Positions 1 through 9,312 are shown, counted from the stretch's first letter. The stretch: 33,691 nucleotides of DNA from Gammaproteobacteria bacterium (GCA_030617815.1 JAUWUS010000017.1:1-33691); one strand, 5' to 3'. The notes: a model not told the origin generated them from the sequence alone. Numbers and translations are program-made.

Positions 1-72
1 ATCTAACTTATATAACATTAGCACTGTCTGCGAAATTTGCACTGTTCCAGATCAAGAAAATAAAGAACCGGC

Positions 73-110
73 AAAAAAATACGCCTCTCGCAAATAAATG
101 CAAGAGGCGT
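73..110 (-). terminator. Rho-independent terminator of the DUF2914 gene
   Basis: The arms ACGCCTCT (81-88) and AGAGGCGT (103-110) are perfectly complementary. After one C/A mismatch two more pairs extend the stem. On the minus strand the hairpin is followed by a run of seven T (positions 79-73). It lies about 30 bases past the stop of the minus-strand gene at 143-712. Confidence 0.85.
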
Positions 111-142
111 AGTTAAAACATTTAAAAATCAATAACTTATGA

Positions 143-712
143 TTATTGAGTTGATTCAGTTGCAGCAGCAGGGGTATTCGTTGCTTCTGTATCTGACGGT
201 GCCATCGCAGGTGCAGCGGCAATATCATAACTCAGGTTTTTTTCAGAAATCACTTCACCCGCAGCATTAATAACCGATACTTTCCATTCACCGGTCCATT
301 CAGGGCTTAAATTCTTACTTGACCATACACGCCAGCGTGGGCCTTTAACATCAAATTTTACTTCTGCAACAACCTTACCATCATATTCCCAACGATGAAC
401 CGCAGTCTGACCACTCATATCCCGTAGCTCAGTAAAAAATTTCACCTCACCATTTTCATTGGTCAAATTTTGCAGGTTCTCAGTTGGCTCACGATCAGCA
501 ATTTCAGTAGTAAAAGATGAACGCACTACACTGCCACGCGAAAAACCACTTTGTTCTTTCATTTCCATTGCGGCTGGTTCAGCTGCCGTAGTATTTGATG
601 CTGGCATTTCAGTTTCAGTCATGTTCGTTTCAATTTTCTTTGTTTCCATCTCTTCAGCAAAAAGTGATTGCGAGATAAATACTAACGCAATAATTCCAAT
701 TGTATTTTTCAT
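143..712 (-). CDS. Secreted DUF2914-domain protein
   Basis: This 189-residue protein of unknown function has an N-terminal signal peptide (hydrophobic stretch IGIIALVFISQSLFA, cleavage likely before EEMET). A Thr/Glu/Ala-rich linker follows to about residue 60. The C-terminal half has the tryptophan-rich pattern typical of DUF2914: HRWEYDGKVVAEV, then RWRVWSSKNL, then GEWKVSVINAAGEV. The C-terminus is again low-complexity, rich in Ala, Thr and Glu. The family usually sits in the periplasm or cell envelope and has no assigned reaction. The ATG at 712 has a strong ribosome binding site (AAGGAG) 6-7 bases upstream. It is monocistronic, divergent from hemH, and closes with its own terminator. No cysteine or catalytic motif is visible, so a binding or envelope role is only inference. 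Confidence 0.8.
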   Translation of the reverse strand: MKNTIGIIALVFISQSLFAEEMETKKIETNMTETEMPASNTTAAEPAAMEMKEQSGFSRGSVVRSSFTTEIADREPTENLQNLTNENGEVKFFTELRDMSGQTAVHRWEYDGKVVAEVKFDVKGPRWRVWSSKNLSPEWTGEWKVSVINAAGEVISEKNLSYDIAAAPAMAPSDTEATNTPAAATESTQ

Positions 713-944
713 GTTCTTCTCCTTAATTACCCCATAATATAATTAGGGTATTTATTTTTTATTTTCATTAAATCTGTACCGCGACTATAAAACCTCATTC
801 TTGCCTTTTGTTCTGTGCGCTTTTTCACAGAGTCAAAGAGATCTTTTAATCCATAAGTTCACCTACACCACTTTTTCTTTGCCCCAAACTCAGTGATAAT
901 AACACCCACCACCATAACAATTTTAACGCTGTGACTCACTTTTT

Positions 945-2003
945 ATGACAAAATATATCGGTACTGACCACTTTAGCCATGATGAAGATACATCATGCAC
1001 TGGGATTTTGATTACAAACCTGGGAACGCCTGACGAAGCAACACCCGCTGCTGTTCGTCGCTATTTAGCTGAATTTTTGAGTGATCCACGCATTGTTGAA
1101 GCGCCACGCTGGTTATGGTGGTTTGCCCTACATGGTGTTATTTTGCGCATTCGCCCCGGACCGGTGGCAAAAAACTACCAAAAAATCTGGACAAGTGAAG
1201 GCTCACCGCTATTAACCATAAGTAAAAAGCAACAAATGCTGTTACAACAAGCCATCACGCCACACTTTAAGGGAAAAGTAAAAGTTGAACTGGCCATGCG
1301 TTATGGCAACCCATCCGTTAAAGACGCTTTACTTAATTTAAAAGAAGCCGGTGCCCAACGTATTTTAGTGTTACCGCTTTACCCTCAATATTCAGCAACC
1401 ACTACCGCTTCAACTTTTGATGCCATTGCGGATGAATTAAAAACATGGCGCTGGATACCCGAATTCAGAATGGTGCAGCATTACCATGAACATGAATCTT
1501 ATATCAACGCTCTAGTTAGCAGCATTACTTCTTTTCAGGAAAAAAACGGTGTCGCTGAAAAGTTATTATTTTCATTTCATGGCTTACCACAACGTTATCT
1601 TGATCAAGGTGACCCCTATTTTTGTGAATGCCATAAAACAGCGCGTCTTATTGCACAAAAGATGGGACTCAAAGAAGAACAATGGACACTCGCTTTTCAA
1701 TCTCGCTTTGGTCGCGAAGAATGGCTTAAACCTTATGCTGATAAAACCTTAATCAACTGGGCAAAAGAAGGCATCAAAAGTGTTCAAGTCTGTTGTCCGG
1801 GCTTTTCAGCAGACTGCCTTGAGACACTGGAAGAAATTAAAGTTGAAAACCGGGATTATTTCTTAAATGCGGGTGGTGAAAAATACGAATATATTCCTGC
1901 ACTCAATGAGGACGTTGAACACATCGGCATGATGGGGCAACTCATAAAACAACATGCTGCAGATTGGCTAGACATAAAACAAAAAGAAATATCAAAAAAT
2001 TAA
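945..2003 (+). CDS. hemH: Ferrochelatase
   Basis: Inserts Fe2+ into protoporphyrin IX, the last step of protoheme synthesis, in the cytoplasm or at the inner membrane face. The 352-residue length is normal for the family. Recognisable blocks are the N-terminal GILITNLGTPDEATPAAVRRYL, ILVLPLYPQYSATTTAS, the active-site segment FSFHGLPQRYLDQGDPY with the metal-handling His at about residue 212, FQSRFGREEWLKPY, and the C-terminal CPGFSADCLETLEEI with the conserved Glu residues. The ATG at 945 has no clear ribosome binding site, but the protein start fits the family with a short N-terminal extension. It stands alone, and an inverted-repeat element begins at its stop codon. Heme made here would also serve MsrQ, encoded nearby, but no operon link exists. 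Confidence 0.97.
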   Translation: MTKYIGTDHFSHDEDTSCTGILITNLGTPDEATPAAVRRYLAEFLSDPRIVEAPRWLWWFALHGVILRIRPGPVAKNYQKIWTSEGSPLLTISKKQQMLLQQAITPHFKGKVKVELAMRYGNPSVKDALLNLKEAGAQRILVLPLYPQYSATTTASTFDAIADELKTWRWIPEFRMVQHYHEHESYINALVSSITSFQEKNGVAEKLLFSFHGLPQRYLDQGDPYFCECHKTARLIAQKMGLKEEQWTLAFQSRFGREEWLKPYADKTLINWAKEGIKSVQVCCPGFSADCLETLEEIKVENRDYFLNAGGEKYEYIPALNEDVEHIGMMGQLIKQHAADWLDIKQKEISKN

Positions 2004-2075
2004 ACCACGGAGGTCACGGAGGTTCGCAGAGTTTTATTTATTATTTCCTCTGTGAACCTCCGTGACCTCTGTGGT
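2004..2075. repeat. Nested inverted repeat built from 9-bp units
   Basis: The left arm (2004-2031) and right arm (2048-2075) are 28 bases each and complementary at 26 positions, around a 16-base AT-rich loop. Each arm is itself made of about three 9-base units. On the left, CACGGAGGT occurs twice in tandem (2006-2014, 2015-2023), followed by a degenerate third copy. The element starts directly after the hemH stop codon. Palindromes with this CACGGAGG/CACAGAGG flavour are, from memory, dispersed in many environmental proteobacterial genomes, but their role is not settled. Confidence 0.85.
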
Positions 2076-2097
2076 AAAGCTTTCATTATTAGCAATA

Positions 2098-2125
2098 AAA
2101 AAAGGAAGCCGAAGCTTCCTTTTTT
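2098..2125. terminator. Bidirectional terminator between hemH and soxB
   Basis: GGAAGC (2104-2109), a four-base loop CGAA, and GCTTCC (2114-2119) form a tight hairpin. It is preceded by at least six A and followed by six T, so it reads as an intrinsic terminator on both strands. It sits between two convergent genes. Confidence 0.9.
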
Positions 2126-2145
2126 ATGAGTAAACCAAAGTATGA

Positions 2146-3939
2146 TTAAGCGATACCCGGGTTACCTTCCATACCAATAATTTTTGGTGTATTGAGTTTC
2201 TTCACTTTCGCAACTTTTTCAGAACGCAAGTATTCAGCAACTACATCCCAAATTGGAGCGCCTGGTGCTTTAGAACCCACTGTTGCCCAACCAGCAACCG
2301 TATAAGTTTTATTGGCTTCAATTTTTGTACCATCATCAAGAACCATATCAGTAACACGTTTGCCGAAACCAGCTTTTGGTTCCATAGTGTAATCAAGACC
2401 ACCTAAACGTACCATGTCACCACCTTGTTGGTAGTATGGATCATTATTAAATAAATTATCCGCGACATCTTCCAGAATTTCTTTAATGACTTTACCTGTC
2501 ATTTCACGAACATAAGTTTCTGGATAGGTAATAGCGGTTTGATCCATCACATGATCCATTGTAATTGTTTGACCTGGTAATACAGTCGTACCCCAACGGA
2601 AACCTGGTGAAAGTGAAATTTGTGCTCCACCGACTTCACGTAATGCATCACAAATAATTTGATCAAATGTACCATTGAAATTACCACGACGATAAAGAAC
2701 CTGGTCGGCAACTGCTAACTCTTCAGTTAAAGCACTCAAATAAGGACGACGCACTTCTTCAATATAATTCGCCATTTCCTGATCGGGTTCTAATAAATTA
2801 GAAAAGACCGGTAATAGTTTATAACGGAAATCCTGTACTTTGCCGTTACGCACATCTAGCTGCATGGTACCAAGGAATTTACCGTTTGACCCTGCGTTAG
2901 TTACCAGCGTTTGACCGCCTTTATTTTTAATCACTGAGGGCTGTGGTACACCGTCATGAGTATGACCACCAAAAATAACATCAATGCCAGAAACAACAGA
3001 TGCCATTTTCAAATCTACGTCCATACCATTATGAGAAATCACAACAACCACATCAGGTTTTTCCGTTGCACGAACATTATCAACAGTTGATTGCATTTCT
3101 GTATCACGAATACCAAACGTCCAGTCAGGAATAAAACGACCCGGGTTTGCAATCGGTGTATACGGGAAAGCCTGACCAATGACTGCAACACGGATGCCAC
3201 CTTCCATTTCTTTAATGGTATAAGGTTTAAAAGCACGTTGTGTTTCTTCATTATAACCTTCGTATTCAGCAAACTGGTAATCAAATGAAGCATCATCTTT
3301 TACAAAAACGTTTTGGCAAACAAAATCACCTTTGAAATCTCTAACGTTTGAGATAACTTCTTCGTCAAGGTAAGTGAATTCCCAGTGACCGGTCATAACA
3401 TCTACACCGAGCAAGTTACACGCACCCACCATGTCTTTACCGCGCGTCCAGTAAGCAGTACCTGAACCTTGCCAGGTATCGCCACCATCTAATAATAATG
3501 TTTTATTCGCACCATGATCAGCACGTATTTTTTTAACCAGCGTCCGTAAATGGGCAAAACCACCTACTTTGCCATACACTTTTGCTGCTTCAGCAAAATC
3601 AAGGTAAGTAAAAGCATGCGCTTCTAATGAATCAGCTTTGATATTGAAATGTTCTAATAATTTGTTACCAACCAAATGTGGTGGCTGACCATGTGCACCA
3701 CCTACGCCCATGTTTACATTCGGCTCACGGAAATAAATCGGTAATAACTGAGCATGACAATCAGTAAAATGCATCAAAGTAACATTACCGAATTTTGGAA
3801 TATTATAAACATCACCCGGTGCTCCGGCACCAACAGTGGCATTTCCTGAACCGGGGGTTTTACTATCACAACCCGGTAACATACCTGCAGCAGCGGCCAT
3901 ACCCATGATTTGCATAAATTCGCGGCGATTGAGTGACAT
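2146..3939 (-). CDS. soxB: Thiosulfohydrolase SoxB
   Basis: Periplasmic dimanganese enzyme that hydrolyses the sulfane-linked sulfonate of SoxYZ-bound thiosulfate, releasing sulfate. It belongs to the 5'-nucleotidase/metallophosphatase superfamily. At 597 residues it has a twin-arginine signal (NRREFMQIMG, residues 4-13). Metal-site motifs are DCHAQ (60-64), GGDTWQGS (152-159), GHWEFTY (184-190; SoxB-type, where 5'-nucleotidases have GNHEFDY), SHNGMD (302-307) and GGHTHDG (324-330). The C-terminal 5'-nucleotidase domain follows. A Cys at residue 24 (MLPGC) ends the signal region and might be a lipidation site, although Pro at -2 is not canonical. The ATG at 3939 has a good ribosome binding site (AGGAGA). 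No soxA, X, Y, Z, C or D lies in the window, which fits gammaproteobacteria with scattered sox genes. Confidence 0.96.
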   Translation of the reverse strand: MSLNRREFMQIMGMAAAAGMLPGCDSKTPGSGNATVGAGAPGDVYNIPKFGNVTLMHFTDCHAQLLPIYFREPNVNMGVGGAHGQPPHLVGNKLLEHFNIKADSLEAHAFTYLDFAEAAKVYGKVGGFAHLRTLVKKIRADHGANKTLLLDGGDTWQGSGTAYWTRGKDMVGACNLLGVDVMTGHWEFTYLDEEVISNVRDFKGDFVCQNVFVKDDASFDYQFAEYEGYNEETQRAFKPYTIKEMEGGIRVAVIGQAFPYTPIANPGRFIPDWTFGIRDTEMQSTVDNVRATEKPDVVVVISHNGMDVDLKMASVVSGIDVIFGGHTHDGVPQPSVIKNKGGQTLVTNAGSNGKFLGTMQLDVRNGKVQDFRYKLLPVFSNLLEPDQEMANYIEEVRRPYLSALTEELAVADQVLYRRGNFNGTFDQIICDALREVGGAQISLSPGFRWGTTVLPGQTITMDHVMDQTAITYPETYVREMTGKVIKEILEDVADNLFNNDPYYQQGGDMVRLGGLDYTMEPKAGFGKRVTDMVLDDGTKIEANKTYTVAGWATVGSKAPGAPIWDVVAEYLRSEKVAKVKKLNTPKIIGMEGNPGIA

Positions 3940-4283
3940 TGATGTTCTCCTGAAAAATTTTTTTAATTTAAATGCTATGGAAAAACCTGAAATTTTTATT
4001 CCAGATGTTCCTTGTAATTATTATGGCTTCTAACTAAAAACTTGCTTAGCCTTTTTTTATCGCAATGATTATGCCATGACCAGACAATGACATAAAGATA
4101 ATAAAAAGCAGCTAATTTCATCTCTAAATATACCATGAGACAAAAATAAATTGCTATTAATCAAAAACTTATAATGACACAGGAGATTAAGTATTATCGG
4201 GCAAGAGCCGAATTAGACGAAATAAAGACGAAAAAGTCGTATTTAATGCATTTCTGGCAAACGGGGTTGCATTTTGCACGGTA
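3940..4283. other. Intergenic region between soxB and msrQ
   Basis: This 344-base AT-rich stretch holds the upstream region of soxB (minus strand), but I cannot point to a convincing promoter. The only coding hint is a 37-codon plus-strand frame from ATG 4174 to TAA 4287, beginning MTQEIKYYRARAELDEIKTK. It overlaps the last bases of msrQ and lacks a ribosome binding site, so I do not call it a gene. No terminator hairpin is evident behind msrQ. Confidence 0.5.
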
Positions 4284-4892
4284 TTAAAGGGGCTTAAAAC
4301 TAAACTTGTGCAGCAGTGCAGGTTTAAACCTCACCAGAAATAATGTGAATAAAATAAAAGCATAAATAATAGGCTCTCTTAAATCTGCCTTCACTAACAG
4401 TAAAAAATGCAGTACACCCAATACAGCGATTAAATAAATTAACTTATGTAATGACTTCCAGCGCTTGCCTAAACGTTTCATCATTTTTTTAGTTGAGGTG
4501 AAGGCAAGCGGCAGTAACAAGGTAAACGCCAGCATACCAATCGTAATATAAGGACGTTTCACTATGTCCGTCCATATCTCATCCCAATCGAAAAAATGAT
4601 CCAGCCAAATATAAGTCAATAAATGTACACAGACATAAAAAAAAGTAAACAAACCCAACATACGGCGCAAACGTAATGGCCATGCAGATCCTGTTAATTG
4701 GCGTAAAGGTGTCATTGCCAGAGTGAGCAGTAAAAATCGCAGCGTCCACTCTCCGGTACTGCGTGTAAAAACCTCAAATGGGTTTGCGCCTAATTCATCC
4801 AGATAAAAATTTCTGGATAACAAAACGACAGGCAACAAAGCTAAAATAAAAACAATGGGTTTAATTACTTTAGTCATCACTATAAATCTCAT
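4284..4892 (-). CDS. msrQ: MsrQ, heme-binding membrane subunit of the periplasmic methionine sulfoxide reductase
   Basis: Inner-membrane b-type heme protein that passes electrons from the quinone pool or a flavin reductase to MsrP. At 202 residues it has about six hydrophobic helices, the expected size. Family landmarks are GEWTLRFLLLTLAMTPLRQLTG near residues 47-68, RRMLGLFTFFYVCVHLLTY with a heme-ligand-type His, KRPYITIGM, and KSLHKLIYLIAVLGVLHFLLLVKAD with two more conserved His. It lies 15 bases downstream of msrP in the same direction, so the two form an msrPQ operon. The ATG at 4892 has no obvious ribosome binding site. A second ATG five codons in (4877) is an equally plausible start, and translation may be coupled to msrP. 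Confidence 0.95.
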   Translation of the reverse strand: MRFIVMTKVIKPIVFILALLPVVLLSRNFYLDELGANPFEVFTRSTGEWTLRFLLLTLAMTPLRQLTGSAWPLRLRRMLGLFTFFYVCVHLLTYIWLDHFFDWDEIWTDIVKRPYITIGMLAFTLLLPLAFTSTKKMMKRLGKRWKSLHKLIYLIAVLGVLHFLLLVKADLREPIIYAFILFTLFLVRFKPALLHKFSFKPL

Positions 4893-4907
4893 AAAAAGCT
4901 AAAGCTT

Positions 4908-5855
4908 CTAGAAATATTTTTTCAGATCCATACCTGTATATAAAGATGCAACCTGCTCCGCGTAACCATTAAAAGGTAAGGTCTTTCGTTTCAGGAAATC
5001 ACCAATACGTCTTTCTTTTCGCTGACTCCAACGTGGGTGATCAACGGCCGGATTTACATTTGAGTAAAAACCATATTCATCAGGTGCCACTTTAGTCCAG
5101 CTGCTTACCGGCTCATGTTCAGTAAAAGTAATTTTAACGATAGATTTAATGCTTTTAAAACCGTATTTCCATGGCACCACTAAACGTAATGGCGCGCCAT
5201 TTTGTTTCGGCAGCACTTCACCATAAAGCCCAACTGCCAATAACGTTAACGGATTCATGGCTTCGTCCATGCGTAAACCTTCAATATAGGGCCAGGGTAA
5301 TACACCGCGTCTTTGTCCCGCCATTTCGCCGGGACGTTGTAATGTTTCAAATTGTACATACTTCGCTTTTGAGGTTGGCTTTGCCTGTTTTATTAATTTA
5401 GCCAAAGGAAAGCCAATCCAGGGAATCACCATCGACCAGCGCTCAACACAACGCATACGATAAATACGTTCTTCTAATGCATGCTGTTTAAGAATATCTT
5501 CCAGATGCAAAATTTTTGATTTTTCAACTTCACCGTCAATTTGTACCGACCAGGGATCAGTCGTTAAAGCCTGGGCATTTTTTGCGGGCGAGTACTTATC
5601 CGTACCGAACTCATAAAAATTATTGTAATTACTAATTTTATCAAAAGAAGTCTTCTCTTCTGTAGTATTGAATTGTGTATTTTCACCAAATTTCAAAGAT
5701 TGTCCACCATAGCCAGCAACAGAAGCTTGTAACGGCAAAAGTGTCGCTGCTGCAGTCAAACCAATAGATGAGGTCATAAACTTTCGTCTTTCTCGATAAA
5801 TAGCCTGATCAGTAATTTCTGAAGAAAGAATATCTTGCGATTTTTTTATTAACAT
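4908..5855 (-). CDS. msrP: MsrP, molybdopterin catalytic subunit of the periplasmic methionine sulfoxide reductase
   Basis: Exported molybdoenzyme that reduces methionine sulfoxide in oxidised periplasmic proteins. The frame stays open to a TTG at 5873. I prefer the ATG at 5855 (315 residues) because it gives the family-typical start MLIKKSQDI...SSEIT and has AAGGA ten bases upstream. A twin-arginine signal follows (RERRKFMTSSIGLTAAATLLP). The molybdenum-ligand Cys lies in MRCVERWSMVIPWIGFPL (about residue 136). GQRRGVLPWPYIEGLRMDEA, NGAPLRLVVPWKYGFKSIKSI and the C-terminal NPAVDHPRWSQ...ERRIG are characteristic of YedY/MsrP. It precedes msrQ in one operon. Together with soxB it indicates investment in periplasmic redox chemistry. 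Confidence 0.95.
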   Translation of the reverse strand: MLIKKSQDILSSEITDQAIYRERRKFMTSSIGLTAAATLLPLQASVAGYGGQSLKFGENTQFNTTEEKTSFDKISNYNNFYEFGTDKYSPAKNAQALTTDPWSVQIDGEVEKSKILHLEDILKQHALEERIYRMRCVERWSMVIPWIGFPLAKLIKQAKPTSKAKYVQFETLQRPGEMAGQRRGVLPWPYIEGLRMDEAMNPLTLLAVGLYGEVLPKQNGAPLRLVVPWKYGFKSIKSIVKITFTEHEPVSSWTKVAPDEYGFYSNVNPAVDHPRWSQRKERRIGDFLKRKTLPFNGYAEQVASLYTGMDLKKYF

Positions 5856-6015
5856 TTGGAAAGAGTCCTTCAATATCTATAATTATTAATAATCGTGTTC
5901 AAAATCAGACTATAAAGCAAGAAAATAGTTCATTACGAATTAATTAAGGACAAAAATATCTATTTATATCCATAATCAACTCATATTCCCCTCATAATTG
6001 AGGTATATTATTCAG

Positions 6016-6630
6016 ATGAATGAAAAAACACCTAACTCAATCTTACATCAGGAATCCCATGCACGCGGGGAGAAACGCGTATTTGAAATTTATAATCATA
6101 AATTTATTAAAGTTAACACCAATAACATCATAAACGAGCAAAGTTATCACCTGAACCTGAGCATGCTTGCACCCTGGCCAGTACGGCATAGAAAAATTTC
6201 ATGGCAATGGTTGTTAGCTGTATTATATTTTTCTATAGCAACCATAGCATACACAGGCTATCTTTTTTATTTTCAGGAAAGTGACAAACTGGAAAGGTTA
6301 TTACCTTTTATTATTATTTTTTTATTATTAGGCCTTAGCGCATTTTTAATGTTTTTATACCAATCTCCAAATGTTATAGAATTTAAAAGTCGCTATGGAA
6401 ATTGTGTAGTATTGAGCCTGTTGTACAATAAGCCTGACGAAAAAACATTTAACGAATTCATAGAAGAAATAAAACTGCGCAGTTTATCAGCCAGTCAGGC
6501 AGTAAAAATAGACAAAACACAGATGCTGGATATTGAAATGAGCGAACTTAGGCGTCTGAGAAATGAAGGTATGATAGCTCAGCATGATTATGCTGATGCT
6601 AAAGCACGTATTATAAAAATTAATTTATAA
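6016..6630 (+). CDS. Unnamed two-helix membrane protein with a C-terminal SHOCT-like motif
   Basis: I do not recognise a named gene. The 204-residue product has a soluble N-terminal part (1-60), two transmembrane helices at about 64-86 and 95-115, a segment IEFKSRYGNCVVLSLLYNKP...FNEFIEEI (121-152) resembling half of a PH-like fold, and a C-terminal helix pair (172-202). That pair, MLDIEMSELRRLRNEGMIAQHDY and onward, matches the SHOCT pattern of short oligomerisation motifs. Splitting of a PH-like domain by two helices is inference. The frame is open upstream to a TTG at 5998, but the ATG at 6016 with GAGG upstream is the likelier start. It is divergent from msrP and convergent with clpB. A role at the membrane in assembly or sensing is a guess. 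Confidence 0.75.
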   Translation: MNEKTPNSILHQESHARGEKRVFEIYNHKFIKVNTNNIINEQSYHLNLSMLAPWPVRHRKISWQWLLAVLYFSIATIAYTGYLFYFQESDKLERLLPFIIIFLLLGLSAFLMFLYQSPNVIEFKSRYGNCVVLSLLYNKPDEKTFNEFIEEIKLRSLSASQAVKIDKTQMLDIEMSELRRLRNEGMIAQHDYADAKARIIKINL

Positions 6631-6642
6631 AATATAATTTAA

Positions 6643-6670
6643 CGCAGGTACGAATGAATTCGCACCTGCG
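6643..6670. terminator. Hairpin between the SHOCT-like gene and clpB
   Basis: CGCAGGT (6643-6649) pairs with ACCTGCG (6664-6670). After one A/C mismatch CGAA pairs with TTCG, leaving a TGAA loop. The stem is strong, but only AT-rich sequence and no clean T run follows on either strand. It is a probable shared transcription end for two convergent genes. Confidence 0.6.
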
Positions 6671-6699
6671 CATATATTCAATACATTATCTGAACAATT

Positions 6700-9312
6700 T
6701 TAAGCAACAGAAGATTTTTTCTGTAGTTTAGTAAAGGTTAAACCATCACTTCCCGCATCGACATGAATAACATCCCCAGCAACAAATTTACCGGATAAAA
6801 TATCTTGCGCCAGTGGGTTTTCAATCTGCTGTTGAATCGCTCTTTTGAGAGGTCTTGCTCCATAAACCGGATCAAAACCTGCTTCGCCTAACTGATCCAA
6901 TGCGGATTCTGTTAATTCAATATCAATTTGTCTTTCTGCTAAACGATCATGCAGATACTGGAATTGAATATTTGCAATCGAACGTATTTCTTCCTTGGCT
7001 AAAGGATGGAAAACAACAACCTCATCTATACGATTAATAAACTCAGGTCTAAAATGTTCACTCACAGTTTCCATTACAACTTTTTTCATTTCATCATAAT
7101 GGTCATCTGAACCCGTGCTTCTAGAAGATATTTCCTGTATTTGTTGAGAACCAAGATTTGAGGTCATTACAATAACGCAGTTACGAAAATCAACGGTGCG
7201 ACCTTTACCATCCGTTAAACGACCATCATCTAAAACTTGCAGTAAAATATTAAAGACATCAGGATGTGCTTTTTCAACTTCATCCAATAAAATAATTGAA
7301 TAAGGTTTGCGCCTGATCGCCTCGGTTAAATAGCCACCCTCTTCATAACCAACATAACCAGGAGGTGCACCAATCAATCTGGCAACAGAATGTTTTTCCA
7401 TAAAGTCTGACATATCAATGCGCACCATTGCGTCTTCCGTGTCATATAAAAATTCTGCTAAAGCTTTAGTTAATTCTGTTTTACCAACACCGGTTGGCCC
7501 GAGGAATAAAAATGAGCCGTTAGGACGTTGAGGATCAGAAAGGCCAGCACGTGAACGACGGATAGCATCAGACACAGCCTTCACGGCTTCATTTTGTCCA
7601 ACCATACGTTTATGTAAAACGTCTTCCATTTTTAAAAGTTTGTCGCGTTCGCCTTCCAGCATTTTTGTAACAGGAATACCTGTCCATTTGGAAACGACTT
7701 CTGCAATTTCTTCTTCAGTCACTGAATTGCGTAACAAGGTTGTTTCTTGTATTTCAACTTGAGAAGCCATGTCTAATTGCTTCTCTAAGTCTGGAATTTT
7801 TCCGTATTGCAACTCTGACATACGCGCAAGATCACTTGCACGTCGTGCGGTTTCCAGTTCCTGGCGCGCACGCTCAAGTTCTTCTTTAATATGTTGAGTA
7901 CCCTGAACAGCCGCTTTTTCAGACTTCCATATTTCATCAAGCTCGCTAAACTCTCTATCCAGGACATCAATTTCATCCTGAAGATTTTTTAGGCGTGCTT
8001 TAGATGCTGCATCTGTTTCTTTCTTTAATGCTTCTCGTTCAATTTTAAGCTGTATCAACTTACGTTCCATTTTATCCATTGATTCCGGTTTAGAATCAAT
8101 TTCCATACGAATACGACTGGCTGCTTCATCGATGAGATCAATGGCTTTATCAGGTAATTGTCGATCAGTAATATAACGGTGCGATAAGGTTGCTGCTGCA
8201 ACAATCGCAGGATCACTAATATCCACACCATGATGCACTTCATACTTTTCTTTTAAACCACGTAAAATCGCAATGGTATCTTCGACTGTCGGCTCATCCA
8301 CTAATACTTTTTGGAAACGACGTTCTAAAGCAGCATCTTTTTCAATGTACTGACGATATTCATCTAATGTAGTCGCACCGACACAATGCAATTCACCTCG
8401 CGCTAAAGCAGGCTTTAACATGTTACCGGCATCCATAGCACCTTCGCCTTTACCTGCTCCAACCATGGTATGTAATTCATCAATGAATAAGATAATTTGC
8501 CCTTCCTGTTTCGACAAATCACTTAATACCGCTTTTAAACGTTCTTCAAATTCACCACGGAATTTTGCACCGGCAATCAATGCACCCATATCAAGTGATA
8601 AAACCCGTTTACCTTTTAGGCCTTCAGGAACTTCACCATTAATAATACGTTGTGCCAGACCTTCAACAATGGCTGTTTTACCGACGCCCGGCTCACCAAT
8701 AATCACAGGGTTATTTTTTGTGCGACGTTGTAATACCTGAATGATACGCCGAATTTCATCATCACGACCAATAACAGGATCAAGTTTTCCTTGCTCAGCG
8801 CGCTCAGTTAAATCAATGGTATATTTTTCAAGTGCCTGACGTTGTTCTTCAGCATTAGGATCGTTAACCGACTGCCCACCACGCACATTTTCAATTGTTT
8901 TTTCCAGTGCCGCTTTATTTGAACCTGCTTTACGTAACAGGTCACCTAAAGTGCCTTTATCATCAATCCCAGCCAGTATAAATAACTCGCTCGAGATAAA
9001 TTGATCCTTACGTTGCTGTGCGAGTTTATCGGTAAGATTTAATAATCGGGAAAGATCATTTGAAAGATGAACATCACCGGTTGCATCTCCAATTGTTGGC
9101 AGGCGATCCAGTGCTTCACCTAATTGCGAACGTAATACGTTAATGTTAACACCTGACTGCATCAATAAATGATTAACAGTGCCACCTTCCTGATCAAGTA
9201 AGGCACTCATCAAATGAACAGGTTCAATAAATTGGTGATCACGCCCTACTGCAAGGCTTTGTGCATCAGCAATAGCAAGTTGAAATTTACTGGTCAGTTT
9301 ATCCATGCGCAT
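6700..9312 (-). CDS. clpB: ClpB protein disaggregase
   Basis: Hexameric AAA+ chaperone that threads aggregated proteins through its pore together with DnaK. The 870-residue product has an N-terminal Clp repeat domain ([12 protein letters not shown] and a second repeat to about 145), a first AAA module with Walker A GEPGVGKT (about 206-213) and Walker [16 protein letters not shown], the long coiled-coil middle domain (about 405-525), and a second AAA module with [17 protein letters not shown] (about 605) and the pore and sensor motifs ([18 protein letters not shown]). The frame allows a start at 9321. I chose the ATG at 9312 because [11 protein letters not shown] matches the family start and AGGT lies nine bases upstream. 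A sigma-32-type promoter lies just upstream. All catalytic motifs are intact. Confidence 0.97.
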   Translation of the reverse strand: MRMDKLTSKFQLAIADAQSLAVGRDHQFIEPVHLMSALLDQEGGTVNHLLMQSGVNINVLRSQLGEALDRLPTIGDATGDVHLSNDLSRLLNLTDKLAQQRKDQFISSELFILAGIDDKGTLGDLLRKAGSNKAALEKTIENVRGGQSVNDPNAEEQRQALEKYTIDLTERAEQGKLDPVIGRDDEIRRIIQVLQRRTKNNPVIIGEPGVGKTAIVEGLAQRIINGEVPEGLKGKRVLSLDMGALIAGAKFRGEFEERLKAVLSDLSKQEGQIILFIDELHTMVGAGKGEGAMDAGNMLKPALARGELHCVGATTLDEYRQYIEKDAALERRFQKVLVDEPTVEDTIAILRGLKEKYEVHHGVDISDPAIVAAATLSHRYITDRQLPDKAIDLIDEAASRIRMEIDSKPESMDKMERKLIQLKIEREALKKETDAASKARLKNLQDEIDVLDREFSELDEIWKSEKAAVQGTQHIKEELERARQELETARRASDLARMSELQYGKIPDLEKQLDMASQVEIQETTLLRNSVTEEEIAEVVSKWTGIPVTKMLEGERDKLLKMEDVLHKRMVGQNEAVKAVSDAIRRSRAGLSDPQRPNGSFLFLGPTGVGKTELTKALAEFLYDTEDAMVRIDMSDFMEKHSVARLIGAPPGYVGYEEGGYLTEAIRRKPYSIILLDEVEKAHPDVFNILLQVLDDGRLTDGKGRTVDFRNCVIVMTSNLGSQQIQEISSRSTGSDDHYDEMKKVVMETVSEHFRPEFINRIDEVVVFHPLAKEEIRSIANIQFQYLHDRLAERQIDIELTESALDQLGEAGFDPVYGARPLKRAIQQQIENPLAQDILSGKFVAGDVIHVDAGSDGLTFTKLQKKSSVA

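Noticed and set aside
459-737. Plus-strand ORF of 92 codons over the DUF2914 gene
   Set aside because: Shadow of the minus-strand gene, which has a signal peptide, a domain and a ribosome binding site.
812-831. TCTGTG/CACAGA dyad upstream of hemH
   Set aside because: Only six pairs with an eight-base loop, no T tract and no known operator resemblance; likely chance.
2004-2075. CRISPR or mobile insertion sequence at the hemH end
   Set aside because: Only one palindrome with 9-base internal units, no spacers, no transposase and no target-site duplication.
5856-5873. TTG start for msrP at 5873
   Set aside because: The ATG at 5855 fits homologues and has AAGGA at a workable distance; the TTG overlaps that ribosome binding site.
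8420-8740. Plus-strand ORF of 106 codons inside clpB
   Set aside because: It is the antisense shadow of a strongly conserved clpB region, with unlikely composition (many Ser/Pro) and no ribosome binding site.
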